Notes: a model not told the origin generated them from the sequence alone. A stretch of 64,000 nt of DNA from Deinococcus sp. QL22 (GCF_023370075.1 NZ_CP097149.1:3036001-3100000); one strand, 5' to 3'. Counted from the stretch's first letter, positions 20,625-31,480 are shown. Program-made: numbers and translations.

Positions 20625-21680
20625 TTAACCCACGCTGGGGCTGCCCATCGCGTTCAGCACGGCGCGGGTAAAGGTGCGCGTATCGGCCTTGCCGCCCAGA
20701 TCGGGTGTGGGATGCTCGCGGAGGGCCAACGCCACAGCGCGGTCAATCTGGTTGGCGGCGTCGCTACGCTTGAGGCCGTGCCGCAGCAACATTCCGGCGC
20801 TCATGATGGCCGCGGCGGGGTTGGCAATCCCCTTTCCGGCAATGTCGGGGGCGCTGCCGTGAATCGGCTCGAACAGGCCCGCGCCGTCGCCTAGGCTGGC
20901 GCTGGGCATCAGGCCGAGGCTACCGGGAATCACGGCGGCGAGGTCGGACAGGATGTCGCCAAACAGGTTTTCGGTGACGATCACGTCGTAGCGGCTGGGG
21001 TCGGACACGATCAGCATGGCGACGCTATCCACGTATTCATGGTTCAGGTGGATATTGCGGTAGTCGCGGTCACGCAGCGCCGTCACGTCGCGCCGCCACA
21101 GTTCACTGACTTCCAGCACGTTGGCTTTGTCTACGCTGGTCACTCGGCCCCGGCGCTGTTCGGCGGCCCAGAACGCCACTTTCGCCACGCGCTCCACTTC
21201 GGCGGTGGTGTAGCGCATGGTGTTGTAGGCGGTATCGCCCTCGATCTTGCGGTCTTGGTCGAAGTACACGCCGCCCAACAGTTCGCGCACGATCAGAATG
21301 TCCACGCCGCGCGCCAAATCAGGCTTGAGGGGGCTGAGATGCTCCAGCCCCGGCTGCACGCGCACAGGCCGCAGGTTGGCGTAGCAGCCCAGCAATTTCC
21401 GCAGCGCCAGCAGACCACTTTCGGGGCGCATGGGGCGGGGAAGTAGATTCCAGGGGCTGTTGTGTGCGCCGCCGACTGTGCCCAGCAGCACCGCGTCGGC
21501 ATCGGCCAGCGCGTCACGGGTGATTTGGGGCAACGGGTCGCCGTACTGGTCGTATGCTCCGCCCCCAATGGCGTGTTCTTCAAAGGTCACGTCGGGGGCC
21601 ACTTCGCGCAGCACTTCCACGGCGGCGGCGGTGACTTCGGGGCCGATGCCGTCGCCGGGCAAAATCACGATTTTAGGCAC
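20625..21680 (-). CDS. leuB: 3-isopropylmalate dehydrogenase
   Basis: NAD-dependent oxidative decarboxylation of 3-isopropylmalate, third step of leucine synthesis; cytosolic dimer. 351 aa, usual length. [15 protein letters not shown] at the N-terminus, the substrate loop with Arg residues ([16 protein letters not shown]), [11 protein letters not shown] with family ELLGGIYFG-type signature, and [19 protein letters not shown] with metal-binding Asp residues; [15 protein letters not shown] is the NAD site. GTG 21680 is preferred because AGGAGG lies 6 nt upstream; it overlaps the leuD end by 8 bp. The longer frame from 21719 starts inside leuD. Confidence 0.93.
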   Translation of the reverse strand: MPKIVILPGDGIGPEVTAAAVEVLREVAPDVTFEEHAIGGGAYDQYGDPLPQITRDALADADAVLLGTVGGAHNSPWNLLPRPMRPESGLLALRKLLGCYANLRPVRVQPGLEHLSPLKPDLARGVDILIVRELLGGVYFDQDRKIEGDTAYNTMRYTTAEVERVAKVAFWAAEQRRGRVTSVDKANVLEVSELWRRDVTALRDRDYRNIHLNHEYVDSVAMLIVSDPSRYDVIVTENLFGDILSDLAAVIPGSLGLMPSASLGDGAGLFEPIHGSAPDIAGKGIANPAAAIMSAGMLLRHGLKRSDAANQIDRAVALALREHPTPDLGGKADTRTFTRAVLNAMGSPSVG

Positions 21681-22251
21681 GGTGCGCCTCCTGTTTGGCT
21701 TCTTGGCCGGGGTGTCCATGTCCAGCTTCGGTGCTGGCCGCCTTCAACGTTTCGGCTTCCAGCGCGGCCTGATCGTGGTCGCGCATGTATTCCAGCCAGC
21801 CGCCCGCTTTTTGCACGTCCAGCGCGAACTGGGCCACAGGCACGAAGGTCAGCTTCTGGCCCGTGCGGAGATTGGCAATCGTGCCGCCGATCAAATCCAG
21901 ATCGGCCTCGTCGCCGTCCTCGAAGGCCTCCACGATTCCGGCACATTCCAGCGCCAGAAAGCCGTTGTTGATGGAGTTGCGGTAATAAATGCGGGCGAAG
22001 TTGGGGGCAATGACCGCGCCGATGCCCGCGCCGCGTAAGGCCCAGACCGCGTGTTCACGGCTGGAACCACAGCCGAAATCTGCGCCTGCAACGATGATGT
22101 CGCCCGGTTGCACCCGCGCCGCGAAGGTCTTGTCGTAATCCTCCATCGCGTACGGGGCCAGTTCGGCTTCCACGTCGGTGGTCAGGTGGCGGGCCGGAAT
22201 AATCTCATCGGTGTTGATGTGGTCGCGTCCGAAGACATGAACTTTGGGCAT
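21673..22251 (-). CDS. leuD: 3-isopropylmalate dehydratase small subunit
   Basis: Small subunit of the [4Fe-4S] isomerase that converts 2- to 3-isopropylmalate, with LeuC. 192 aa. Family features: [20 protein letters not shown] at the N-terminus, [17 protein letters not shown] (the substrate serine loop), and IVPAR-equivalent [13 protein letters not shown]. The C-terminal 25 residues ([19 protein letters not shown]) are a low-complexity tail not typical of the family. AAGGAA 5 nt before ATG 22251. Its 3' end overlaps leuB. Homoaconitase (lysine AAA pathway) subunits are very similar, but the leuB neighbour favours leucine synthesis. Confidence 0.92.
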   Translation of the reverse strand: MPKVHVFGRDHINTDEIIPARHLTTDVEAELAPYAMEDYDKTFAARVQPGDIIVAGADFGCGSSREHAVWALRGAGIGAVIAPNFARIYYRNSINNGFLALECAGIVEAFEDGDEADLDLIGGTIANLRTGQKLTFVPVAQFALDVQKAGGWLEYMRDHDQAALEAETLKAASTEAGHGHPGQEAKQEAHRA

Positions 22252-22411
22252 GGGGATTCCTTTTGGGGGATTGGGGAGGAAGGTGGGGGCAGTCTAAGGG
22301 GGTGGGGCGGTGGGTCTTCGGGTGGGCAGATCGGTCAGAACAGGCGTCCTAGTAGGCCAATCTCTTCTTAGTCCCTTATACCCTAGACCTTAAACCGCCC
22401 CAAACGTCAAC

Positions 22412-23665
22412 CTAATTCAGAGGCCGAACCGCATTCAGCTCAGCGGGCAATTCTTCGGCATACAGGTCGTGCCAGGTCTGGCCGTCAAAGGTCAGCTCGG
22501 ATTCTATAAACGCCTGCGCCAACGGGTCAGCATCGGTCAGGGCGTCCACCGGAATATCGAGGCGCACGGCAATCGGCACAGGCAGAGTTTCCACTTCGTT
22601 GAGGTCAGGGTATTCGTCGGCAAAGATTTCCAGCAGCAGATTCTCTGTCCAGTCGGCCCAGCGTTCGGGGTGACCTGCGCCCGTGGCCTGCACCAGATCG
22701 GCGCGAATACGGTCGGCCTGGTCGGCAGGCACATCATCTTCTTCCCACTCCACACGGCCATCGGCAAACACGGTGACGGTCACGGTGTCTACATCCAAAA
22801 ACTGGCTCAGTTCGGGGGGCAACGAGTCGCCTAGCGGCGCGGCTTCGGGGTCGTAGGTAATCCACTCTTCGCCGTCGGGCGAGTAGCCGGAGCCTGCGGG
22901 GTCTATGTGCAGCTCCAGTCCCCCCACTTGGGCAAAAGGCGTGCCCAATGGCGAAAGCAGCAGTGCAGGCTCGCGCAGTTCGAAGAGGCTGCGCTTCAAC
23001 ACGGGCGCGGTAGCTTTGTCTTCATCCACCTGTTCGGCATGCAGATCGCCCCACTCCTCAGGCGTCTGGCCGTGCCACTCGGAGGCCAGTTCTTCCAATG
23101 CTTCCAGCCATTCGCCGGGCGGCTCAGGGTCAATGGTCACGCGGCCTTCAGGAGCCTGCTCAATTCGGAAGGTAGCCACCACTTTGCCCTGTCCCCCCGC
23201 CGCCGGATGCTGCATCAGAAATTCCAGCGCCCGGCGGGGATCGGTGTTGGCCGGGAAGGATTCCCAGCGCACGCCGTCGGCAGAATGCGTGTGCTGGCGC
23301 AGGTGCAGGACGCCGCCCTCGACAGGAAGATGGGTGTAAGTGTTGGCATCTTCGGGCACCGTCGTTCCGAGCGCCAGTTCGCCTACAAAACGGCGGTGCG
23401 GCGGCACAGCAATAGACTGCACATCCTCGGCGGTTTCCAGCAGGCGGTCAGGACGGCCCGCCATCACGAACGAGGTGCGGTAAGAACTGTCCCATAGCGG
23501 CCCCGTAGGCTGGGTTTCGCGCAGGGCGTCCACGATCAGCACTTGCAGCGCGGCTTCCTGTGGCCCCTGGTTCAGGGTCACGTTGCCGCTGGTATCCATA
23601 TCGGCCTCGAAAGGATGCACAGTGGGCATCAGGCCCAGTTGTTTACGGCGTCTAGCGTCTCCCAT
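22412..23665 (-). CDS. Unknown protein encoded between leuC and leuD
   Basis: 417 aa, acidic (many Glu/Asp in the second half), no signal peptide or membrane span. Starts MGDARRRKQLGLMP, a basic N-terminal motif seen on some otherwise unrelated bacterial proteins. I recognise no catalytic motif; two Trp-containing segments (WLEALEELASEWHGQTPEEWGDL; WADWTENLLLEIFADEYPDL) look like related amphipathic units. GGAGG sits in the leuC 3' end, 9 nt before the ATG, and only 18 bp separate it from the leuC stop, so it is in the leucine operon. A role in leucine synthesis is not supported by the sequence itself. Confidence 0.75.
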   Translation of the reverse strand: MGDARRRKQLGLMPTVHPFEADMDTSGNVTLNQGPQEAALQVLIVDALRETQPTGPLWDSSYRTSFVMAGRPDRLLETAEDVQSIAVPPHRRFVGELALGTTVPEDANTYTHLPVEGGVLHLRQHTHSADGVRWESFPANTDPRRALEFLMQHPAAGGQGKVVATFRIEQAPEGRVTIDPEPPGEWLEALEELASEWHGQTPEEWGDLHAEQVDEDKATAPVLKRSLFELREPALLLSPLGTPFAQVGGLELHIDPAGSGYSPDGEEWITYDPEAAPLGDSLPPELSQFLDVDTVTVTVFADGRVEWEEDDVPADQADRIRADLVQATGAGHPERWADWTENLLLEIFADEYPDLNEVETLPVPIAVRLDIPVDALTDADPLAQAFIESELTFDGQTWHDLYAEELPAELNAVRPLN

Positions 23666-23683
23666 ATCAGTTCGCCTCCACGC

Positions 23684-24973
<1,290 letters not shown>

Positions 24974-25042
24974 ATCTATTCCCCCAGTTGATGGTGCTGT
25001 TTGGCCTTGCTACGTGACTTTGCCGTGTGAGTTCCCCGTGAC

Positions 25043-25077
25043 AGAAAAGACCCCCGGAACGGTTGGGGTTCCGGGGG
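25043..25077 (-). terminator. leu attenuator terminator
   Basis: Minus-strand stem CCCCCGGAAC/GTTCCGGGGG (25077-25068 and 25060-25051, 7-nt loop) followed by TCTTTTCT. It lies between the leader peptide stop and leuC, 70 nt before leuC, so termination here would prevent leu transcription. GGGGGC inside the leader peptide reading frame (25113-25108) can pair with GCCCCC of the 5' arm as an alternative fold. Confidence 0.85.
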
Positions 25078-25102
25078 CTACAGGTGAACGCAGGGCCAGC
25101 GC

Positions 25103-25168
25103 TCAACGCCCCCAGCGAAGAAGGAGTCCCCATTGGGCAGTTCCGTTCATCGTCAGTGCGCTCGGCAT
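25103..25168 (-). CDS. leuL: Leucine leader peptide (attenuator)
   Basis: 21-codon frame, ATG 25168 to TGA 25103, with Leu-Leu-Leu (CTC CTT CTT) at codons 15-17 plus Leu at codon 5. CTT is an unusual Leu codon in this GC-rich window. It is followed by a Rho-independent terminator and then leuC. Ribosome stalling at the Leu codons when charged tRNA-Leu is low would alter folding of the terminator, as in known amino-acid attenuators. The ATG is 6 nt behind TACACT, so the transcript should begin at or near the leader start codon itself. Only 1-4 codons separate the Leu run from the GGGGGC antiterminator strand, so the exact stall geometry is uncertain. Confidence 0.75.
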   Translation of the reverse strand: MPSALTMNGTAQWGLLLRWGR

Positions 25169-25174
25169 GACCTG

Positions 25175-25204
25175 AGTGTACCGCCGCACCGGGGCTAGGG
25201 GCAA
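25175..25204 (-). promoter_or_regulatory. leu operon promoter TTGCCC-N18-TACACT
   Basis: -35 TTGCCC (25204-25199), 18 bp, -10 TACACT (25180-25175), 6 nt to the leuL ATG. Predicted start of transcription coincides with the leader start codon. Confidence 0.75.
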
Positions 25205-25270
25205 GGCAGGTGGGATAGACGGCTTGGGCACCGCCCTTCTGATCAGTCTGACGCCGTCTTAACCCTTGTG

Positions 25271-25286
25271 AAGATTCCTCAATCTT
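25271..25286. promoter_or_regulatory. Inverted repeat AAGATT-CCTC-AATCTT
   Basis: Perfect 6-bp arms, upstream of the TAGAAT -10 of the large lipoprotein gene (25312-25317). Possible operator; regulator unknown. Confidence 0.4.
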
Positions 25287-25322
25287 GCACACGCTCTGCT
25301 CATTTGAACGTTAGAATCCTAA

Positions 25323-28280
25323 GTGAATATGAAGATTCTTAAGAACTTGAAATTGTCGGGCGCGATGCTGGGCCTCACGGTATTGCTGACGGCCTGCCCC
25401 GGCGACGTGACTCCGGCGCCCACATTTGATCTGACGGTTGCTTTGGCTGGTGTATCGTCCGCGCCTGTAACTGTGACCAATACTGCTACCGGCGCAGAAC
25501 TGTTTAAAGGCACGCTGGACGCCACCAAGACCTTTACTGGCCTCACGGCCTACGACGTACTGAAGGTGGAAGGCGGCAACGTCACCGACCACACCACACC
25601 CGCTGCCCAAACGGTGACGTTGGACGCCAGCAAAACGGTCACGCTGACCTATGCCAAGCCCACTCCCGCACCTACATATGATCTAACGGTCAATTTGAGC
25701 GGCGTGGCCAGCGCTCCTGTTACAGTGACGAATACCGCCACCAACACGGAAGTCTTTAGGGGAACGTTGGACGCGGTCAAGACCTTCGCGGGCCTTCCTG
25801 CCAACAGTGTCCTGAAAGTTGAAGGCGGCGCAGTGAACGGTTACATTACGCCCGCTGCCCAGACCGTCACGCTGGATGCCAACAAAACAGTGGACCTGAC
25901 CTACACCAAGCCCGCGCCTGCACCCACTTTCGATCTGACGGTTAACCTCAGCGGCGTAGCGAGTGCACCTGTAACGCTAACCAACACGGCCACCAACACG
26001 GAAGTTTTTAAGGGAACACTCGACGCCAGCAAAACCTTTACGGGCCTTCCCGCCAATAGTGTCCTGAAAGTCGAGGGGGGCGCAGTGGCCAATTATGCCG
26101 CCCCCGCCGCCCAAACAGTGACGCTGGATGCCAGCAAATCTGTATCGCTGACCTACACGGCCCTGGCGGGTACGGCGTTGGACGCGGCAAGAGTCGTGGG
26201 CACGATTCCGGGCTGGAATGCTGGCACAGGCAAAATCGCGTTTGACCTTTTAAATGCACGGACAACTGTTGACGGCAACCCAGCTGACATTTCTGCGGGT
26301 GGCACGTTGAATGCGGTATTGCCAATGCCTGTTTCCCTTGCCTCCTTTTTGGACAGATGTACCCTCAGCGCCGGAACGACAGGGAGTGACTTTCGGTCAG
26401 AATTTGCTCGTCCCATTGCGCTCAACTCGGCAGGCAGCGTATTGGGAGAAATCACAGAGACGACAAGCACTGGAACTCTCGTAACACGGGTTTATGCTCA
26501 AACTGCCACCAGCCTTAAAGGTACGGCCTTTTGTGGCAGCGCTCGGATTGATCTTGATTTCACAGTCAATGTGGGCTGGAATGCTTTGAGCATCGTCCGA
26601 ACTGAGAGCGGGGGCGCGACGATCTTTACCATCAGAAACATTCCCGGCGACGCACGAATTCAACTGGGATTTGTGGCCGAGAAACCTTCTATATTCTTAA
26701 ACCCTACTGATTACAGCGAAGTCATCTTGCGGGCAGGCACCTCGGTAACGCGGCAAATTACCTTGACTCCTAGGGGGGCTGTCTCAGGAATCGTCGACCT
26801 CAGTACCAGCCTTCCGAGCGTCAAAGTTACGCCCTCAACCATCAATCTGAGTGGCACCAGTGCACTCTCAGCCCAATCTACCCAGGGGCTTGGCCTCATC
26901 CTGCAGGCAGTCAGGCCGCAGGCATTGACCACCACCGTCACTTTTAGCCTCACGGATCAGGCGACGGATTATTCCGGCCCGCTTGCATTGATCGCTTCTC
27001 AGGGGGGAACTGAACTGGGCAGAACCCAACTACCCGCCATCGTTCGTGTGCCTTCAGTCAATGTTTATGTAGCCAATGTTATGAGTGGGGTGGACGTTTA
27101 TCAGGGCGGCAGCGCCTCTGTATCTGTCAATGTCAGCCCGCAAGAAGGATTTAGTGGCAATGTAACGCTCAACCTCACTGATTTGCCGATAGGAGTAACG
27201 GCCTCTCCCGTAACCGTCAGCGTCAGCGCCAATGCAACCACCACCGTAGCTATTCCTATGCAGGTTGCGGTTGACGCCCCATTGAGCACCACTCAGGTCA
27301 AAGTAACAGGCGATAAAGTTCCTGTTAACAACAATGGCATGCCCAATGTCTTCCAGTTATCGATTAAGCCTGCCCGAACTTCACTGGGCGTCTTACCCTA
27401 TAAACCTCTTGCTCCGGCCACCACCGGCGTTTGGGTGATGAGTAGTTATAGCCCCTCTGGCAACAGCCAATTGGGCACCTTGCGCCGCATCACTGGTGGG
27501 CAGAGCGCAAAAGAGGTCACACTGACTGATGTTTCGGTACCCTTGTTGGCTATCCCAGGCGGAGATATCTATGCGTTAGGAACCGAATACAACAACGCCA
27601 CCAGCATCTTCCGACTTAAAGATGATGGCACGGTAACCAAACTGAATACCACAAGTACCAAAGGTATGGGGAGTGGAGTCGTAGACGCTCAAGGCCGCAT
27701 TTGGTACAGCCTTTTCTTCACGAACGACGCTGGCGCATTTTCGTATGGCCTTTTTCGGTGGGATCCAGCAACGGGCACACAAACTATGATTGACAGCGGT
27801 GAACAGTATTCCCGTATCAACGGCTTGGTTGCAAGTAATAGTGGGAAATATGTCCTATTACAACCTAGTTACAGTGGTACCCTCCTCCTGATCGATACGT
27901 TGACGTCAATTATCAGTCCTGTGGCCAACCCTTCAGGCAGCAGTTTTGAGAGTGCCGCAGTTTCTAATACTGGGCAAGTCTGGTATTCCAGCAATGGCCC
28001 ACTCGTTAGAGTCAACAGCGATGGCACCACGACCACCTTCAATGGAACGAACAGTTCCGTATCCAAGATCGTTGGTTTTGATCAGAATAATTCAAACGTT
28101 CTTTGGGCCACCGGCTACAGCAGTGTTCTTAAAGTGGATGCAACATCAGGCACCATCAGCCAAATCCCTACAGATAGGATTACAGACGCCATCATGAACA
28201 CCAATAGCGGTGTTTCGTTCCTTACTACCGGCACATATACGGGCAACGGTTACGAATCGTTCTTGACCGTCCTCCCTTAA
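25323..28280 (+). CDS. Large lipoprotein with three PEGA-like repeats and a beta-propeller-like C-terminus
   Basis: About 985 aa, exported: hydrophobic leader and lipobox LLTAC (Cys ~23-25), so membrane-anchored on the outer face. Residues about 34-280 are three tandem 84-residue repeats (FDLTVNLSGVASAPVTVTN ... AAQTVTLDASKTV), resembling beta-sandwich PEGA/carbohydrate-binding-like units. Middle part is Thr/Ser-rich with Ig-like strands; the last ~330 residues have blade-like repeats (GRIWYSLF, GQVWYSS, VLWATGYSS) like a beta-propeller. Function unknown; adhesion or cell-surface binding is an inference. Start may be GTG 25323 (5 nt after TAGAAT 25312-25317) or ATG 25329. Codon use in the last part is more AT-rich than in neighbours. 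Confidence 0.85.
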   Translation: MNMKILKNLKLSGAMLGLTVLLTACPGDVTPAPTFDLTVALAGVSSAPVTVTNTATGAELFKGTLDATKTFTGLTAYDVLKVEGGNVTDHTTPAAQTVTLDASKTVTLTYAKPTPAPTYDLTVNLSGVASAPVTVTNTATNTEVFRGTLDAVKTFAGLPANSVLKVEGGAVNGYITPAAQTVTLDANKTVDLTYTKPAPAPTFDLTVNLSGVASAPVTLTNTATNTEVFKGTLDASKTFTGLPANSVLKVEGGAVANYAAPAAQTVTLDASKSVSLTYTALAGTALDAARVVGTIPGWNAGTGKIAFDLLNARTTVDGNPADISAGGTLNAVLPMPVSLASFLDRCTLSAGTTGSDFRSEFARPIALNSAGSVLGEITETTSTGTLVTRVYAQTATSLKGTAFCGSARIDLDFTVNVGWNALSIVRTESGGATIFTIRNIPGDARIQLGFVAEKPSIFLNPTDYSEVILRAGTSVTRQITLTPRGAVSGIVDLSTSLPSVKVTPSTINLSGTSALSAQSTQGLGLILQAVRPQALTTTVTFSLTDQATDYSGPLALIASQGGTELGRTQLPAIVRVPSVNVYVANVMSGVDVYQGGSASVSVNVSPQEGFSGNVTLNLTDLPIGVTASPVTVSVSANATTTVAIPMQVAVDAPLSTTQVKVTGDKVPVNNNGMPNVFQLSIKPARTSLGVLPYKPLAPATTGVWVMSSYSPSGNSQLGTLRRITGGQSAKEVTLTDVSVPLLAIPGGDIYALGTEYNNATSIFRLKDDGTVTKLNTTSTKGMGSGVVDAQGRIWYSLFFTNDAGAFSYGLFRWDPATGTQTMIDSGEQYSRINGLVASNSGKYVLLQPSYSGTLLLIDTLTSIISPVANPSGSSFESAAVSNTGQVWYSSNGPLVRVNSDGTTTTFNGTNSSVSKIVGFDQNNSNVLWATGYSSVLKVDATSGTISQIPTDRITDAIMNTNSGVSFLTTGTYTGNGYESFLTVLP
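25428..26180 (+). repeat. Three in-frame tandem repeats, 252-bp period
   Basis: The GAT of TFDLT/TYDLT recurs at 25428, 25680 and 25932, exactly 252 bp (84 codons) apart. Units 2 and 3 are the most alike at DNA level. Good substrate for recombination and copy-number change. Confidence 0.9.
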
Positions 28281-28297
28281 ATCTGATCTGTTTTTAG

Positions 28298-28337
28298 AAC
28301 ACGCCCCGCCTTCTCCATCGGCGGGGCGTGTTTCTTA
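28298..28337. terminator. Bidirectional terminator behind the large lipoprotein
   Basis: Stem 28298-28310/28320-28332 (AACACGCCCCGCC and complement), TTTCTT after it on the plus strand; a convergent gene ends 14 bp later. Confidence 0.9.
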
Positions 28338-28345
28338 CTGGTTCC

Positions 28346-29215
28346 CTACTCCGCCGCCACCAACTCAAAGCCGCCCTTTTTCCCCTCTATCAATCGGGCA
28401 AACGCCACATCCGGGTCGTGCGGCGTGCAAATCAGTGCGCCTTGCTCGTACCATTGGGGCAAATACTTGCGCTTGTTGTCCAGCGTGGTCACCGGGTACA
28501 GGTCATAGCCCGTGATGTACGGATACGGCGCGTGGGCCAGCGTGGGCAGCATGTCGGCGGTATACACGAGTGTTTGCCCGCCGCTGCGGAGCACCACCGC
28601 CTGTTGCCCCAGATTATGCCCCGGCACCGGCAGCACGCTCAGGCCCGGCTGAAGCTCCTGCTCGCCGTCTACAGCGTCGAACAGGCCTGCATCCAGAATA
28701 GGCTGAAAGGTCTCAGCGATATAGCTGGCGCGGTTGCGTTCGTGGGTATGGGTGGCTTCCTGCAGTTCGGCGGACTGCACCACGTAGCGGGCATTAGGAA
28801 AAGTCGGGTCGCCCAGCAGCGTGGTGTTACGTCCAGCATGGTCAAAATGCAGGTGGGTGTTGATGACCGTGTGAATGTCGTCAGGTGTGAGGCCTACTTC
28901 CTCCAGCCCACGAAATACCGTTTCATCGCGGTCTAGGGCATAGATCGTTTCAAACTTCTCGTCGCCGCCGTCCCAGAAGCCGGTTTCGATCAGCGTATTG
29001 TGCCCGTTCAGGCGAATCAGTAGCGGATTGATTCTGAGGCGAATGCGGTTGAGGTGGTCGGCAGGGGCGCGGCGTTCCCACAGCACTTTGGGCACGTTGC
29101 CGAACATCGCGCCGCCGTCCAGCCCAAATTGGCCGTCGGTGAGGGAATATACGTCAGCTTCACCGACGCGGCGGTGTTGGAGCCAGGTGGAGGGGGCAGA
29201 ACTGGGGGAAGTCAT
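28346..29215 (-). CDS. MBL-fold metallo-hydrolase
   Basis: Metallo-beta-lactamase superfamily hydrolase, 289 aa, cytosolic. The metal motif THLHFDHAG (HxHxDH) is clear, then PVPGHNLGQQAVV and VYTADMLPTLAHAPY give the later His and Asp ligands. Resembles AHL lactonase/alkylsulfatase-like subgroups, but the substrate cannot be assigned. ATG 29215 chosen: TACCCT (29227-29222) is 6 nt upstream; the longer frame to 29317 is intergenic repeat sequence. Confidence 0.85.
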   Translation of the reverse strand: MTSPSSAPSTWLQHRRVGEADVYSLTDGQFGLDGGAMFGNVPKVLWERRAPADHLNRIRLRINPLLIRLNGHNTLIETGFWDGGDEKFETIYALDRDETVFRGLEEVGLTPDDIHTVINTHLHFDHAGRNTTLLGDPTFPNARYVVQSAELQEATHTHERNRASYIAETFQPILDAGLFDAVDGEQELQPGLSVLPVPGHNLGQQAVVLRSGGQTLVYTADMLPTLAHAPYPYITGYDLYPVTTLDNKRKYLPQWYEQGALICTPHDPDVAFARLIEGKKGGFELVAAE

Positions 29216-29239
29216 GGGTACAGGGTAAGTGGTAAGCGG

Positions 29240-29319
29240 GGAGTGGTGAGTGGGAAACCCAAAAAGCGCAGCCGAAGCTCTAGCCTCTCCCCTCTTTTTC
29301 CACTGACCACTCACCACTC
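29240..29319. repeat. Intergenic palindromic repeat, copy 2
   Basis: Arms 29241-29253 and 29307-29319 (GAGTGGTGAGTGG and its complement). 18 bp are identical with copy 1 at 17808. Sits between trpA's 3' end and the MBL gene start. Confidence 0.6.
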
Positions 29320-29342
29320 ACTACATACGGTTTTTAGGCCAC

Positions 29343-30176
29343 TTACAGCTTTTTACACCCCTGGGCAATCTCCGCCGCCAACGCCCCCACATCTTGTCCG
29401 TCGCGCACGGCATTGATAAAGGCGCTGCCCACCACCACACCGTCGGCCTGTTGGGCCACTTGCGAGGCGGTGGCCGCATCTTTCACGCCGAAGCCCACGG
29501 CAATCGGCACATGGGCAAACTGGCGGGCGAGAGCGAGCATGGCGGGCACTTCGCCGAGTGCTGCGCCTTCGCGGGTTCCGGTGACGCCCGTGACGCTCAC
29601 CGCGTACAGGAATCCGGTACAGGCTTCGGCCACCAAGCGCACGCGGGCCGGGGTGCTGGTGGGCGCGATCAGGAACGTGACCGCGAGGCCGTATTCGGCG
29701 GCCAGGGCTGCGATTTCTATGTCCTGGTCGGGTGGCAGGTCAGGCAGGATCAGGCCGTCTACGCCCGCCGCCTGTGCCAGCCGCATAAATTCACGCGGGC
29801 CGACGGCATAGATAGGATTCACGTAGGTCATGATGACAATGGGTTTGTCGTGCCGCACGCGCAAATCGGCCACCAGTTGCAGGGTGCGCCGGGTACTCGT
29901 GCCGCCGTCCAGCGCCTTCTCACTGGCCCGCTGGATGGTGGGGCCGTCTCCGAGCGGGTCGGAGTAGGGAATCCCCACTTCCAGCAGGTCGGCCCTCTGC
30001 AGCAGGGCATCAGCCACTGCGGGAAACTCGGCGGCGCTGGGGTATCCGGCGGTCATGAAGGGGATGAAAGCGGCGCGGCCCTGCGCCTGAGCCTCGGCAA
30101 AAGCGGCGTGGATGCGGGCGGGGCCACGCGCCTTGTCGGTGGTGGGAGCAGCGTTGGAAAGGGTGGGGGCACTCAT
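29343..30176 (-). CDS. trpA: Tryptophan synthase alpha subunit
   Basis: Cleaves indole-3-glycerol phosphate to indole and glyceraldehyde-3-phosphate; TIM barrel, forms alpha2beta2 with TrpB. 277 aa. Catalytic Glu in [16 protein letters not shown] and Asp in the same stretch; phosphate site [14 protein letters not shown] and [11 protein letters not shown]. The start overlaps the trpB stop by 4 bases (ATGA at 30173-30176), giving translational coupling. The trpEDCF genes are not in the window. Confidence 0.95.
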   Translation of the reverse strand: MSAPTLSNAAPTTDKARGPARIHAAFAEAQAQGRAAFIPFMTAGYPSAAEFPAVADALLQRADLLEVGIPYSDPLGDGPTIQRASEKALDGGTSTRRTLQLVADLRVRHDKPIVIMTYVNPIYAVGPREFMRLAQAAGVDGLILPDLPPDQDIEIAALAAEYGLAVTFLIAPTSTPARVRLVAEACTGFLYAVSVTGVTGTREGAALGEVPAMLALARQFAHVPIAVGFGVKDAATASQVAQQADGVVVGSAFINAVRDGQDVGALAAEIAQGCKKL

Positions 30177-31480
30177 GCGATGACCTCAACTTTGTGGGCA
30201 TCAGCCACGTGCTGACCGTGTTTTTCGGTTTCCAACTTCTTCTCAAGATCCAATAGACGCATCACTTCCGAAACATCCTTGTCGCCGCGCCCGCTGAGAT
30301 TCACCACGATGATTCCATCCGGGCCAAGTTCGCGGGCCAGTTCGACAGCGTGGTAGATGGCGTGGGCACTTTCCAGAGCAGGCAAAATTCCCTCTAAGCG
30401 GGTGAGCAGGCTCAGGGCTTCCAATGCCTGCGCGTCGGTCACAGGTACGTACTCGGCCAACCCAGTTTCGGAATAAAAGCAGTGTTCCGGCCCGATGCCG
30501 GGGTAGTCCAGCCCCGCGCTGATGGAATGCGGCGGCACGATCTGGCCTTCGTCATCGTTCAGCAGGTACATGAGGGAGCCGTGCAGCACGCCGACGCGCC
30601 CGCCTGCCACCGACGCGGCGTGCTTGCCGGTATGCACGCCCTCTCCGGCGGCCTCCGTTCCGATCAGGCGAGGGCGTTGACCTTCGGGCAGGTAGGCGTA
30701 GGGCGCGAAAATGCCGATGGCGTTGCTGCCGCCGCCTACGCAGGCCACAATCGCGTCTGGGGCCTGGCGGCCTTCTAGAGCTTCCAATTGCACTTTAGTC
30801 TCTTCCCCGATAATGCTCTGGAAATCGCGCACCATTGCCGGGTAGGGGTGGGGCCCCACCACGCTGCCCAGGATGTAAAAGGTGTCGCGGACGTTGGTGA
30901 CCCAATCCCGAATAGCCTCGTTGGTGGCGTCCTTGAGGGTCTTGGTACCGCTGGTCACCTCGCGCACTTCTGCACCCAGGAGCTTCATCCGGAACACGTT
31001 CAGCTCCTGACGGCGAATGTCTTCCGCACCCATGTACACCACGCAGTCCAGCCCCAGCAGGGCGGCAGCGGTGGCACTGGCGACGCCGTGTTGCCCCGCG
31101 CCCGTCTCGGCCACCACGCGCTTTTTGCCCATTCGCACGGCCAGTAACCCCTGTGCAAGGCAGTTGTTGATCTTGTGTGCGCCGGTGTAATTAAAATCCT
31201 CGCGCTTGAGGTAGATCTTGGCCCCGCCCGCGTAATCGGTGAGGCGCTGGGCCAGATACAGCGGGCTGGGGCGGCCCACGAATTCACGCAGAAGGCGATC
31301 CAGTTCGTTCAGGAAACTGGGGTCTTTTTTGGCGTTGCGGTACGCCTCTTCCAGTTCATCCAGCGCCGGAATCAGCGTTTCGGGCACGTAGCGGCCACCG
31401 AAACGGCCAAAGCGCCCACGCGGGTCAGGCTGCGGATAATCGGGCAGCAGCAGCGTCAGATCAGAGAGCTTGAGGGTCAT
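30173..31480 (-). CDS. trpB: Tryptophan synthase beta subunit
   Basis: PLP enzyme condensing indole with serine to tryptophan, 435 aa (TrpB1 type, somewhat longer than E. coli's 397 owing to a C-terminal tail [24 protein letters not shown], shown in part). PLP lysine in [14 protein letters not shown], glycine-rich phosphate loop [15 protein letters not shown] 31480 is leaderless: TAGCAT (31492-31487) 6 nt upstream. Hence no upstream leader or attenuator can exist on this transcript. Operon trpB-trpA. Confidence 0.95.
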   Translation of the reverse strand: MTLKLSDLTLLLPDYPQPDPRGRFGRFGGRYVPETLIPALDELEEAYRNAKKDPSFLNELDRLLREFVGRPSPLYLAQRLTDYAGGAKIYLKREDFNYTGAHKINNCLAQGLLAVRMGKKRVVAETGAGQHGVASATAAALLGLDCVVYMGAEDIRRQELNVFRMKLLGAEVREVTSGTKTLKDATNEAIRDWVTNVRDTFYILGSVVGPHPYPAMVRDFQSIIGEETKVQLEALEGRQAPDAIVACVGGGSNAIGIFAPYAYLPEGQRPRLIGTEAAGEGVHTGKHAASVAGGRVGVLHGSLMYLLNDDEGQIVPPHSISAGLDYPGIGPEHCFYSETGLAEYVPVTDAQALEALSLLTRLEGILPALESAHAIYHAVELARELGPDGIIVVNLSGRGDKDVSEVMRLLDLEKKLETEKHGQHVADAHKVEVIA

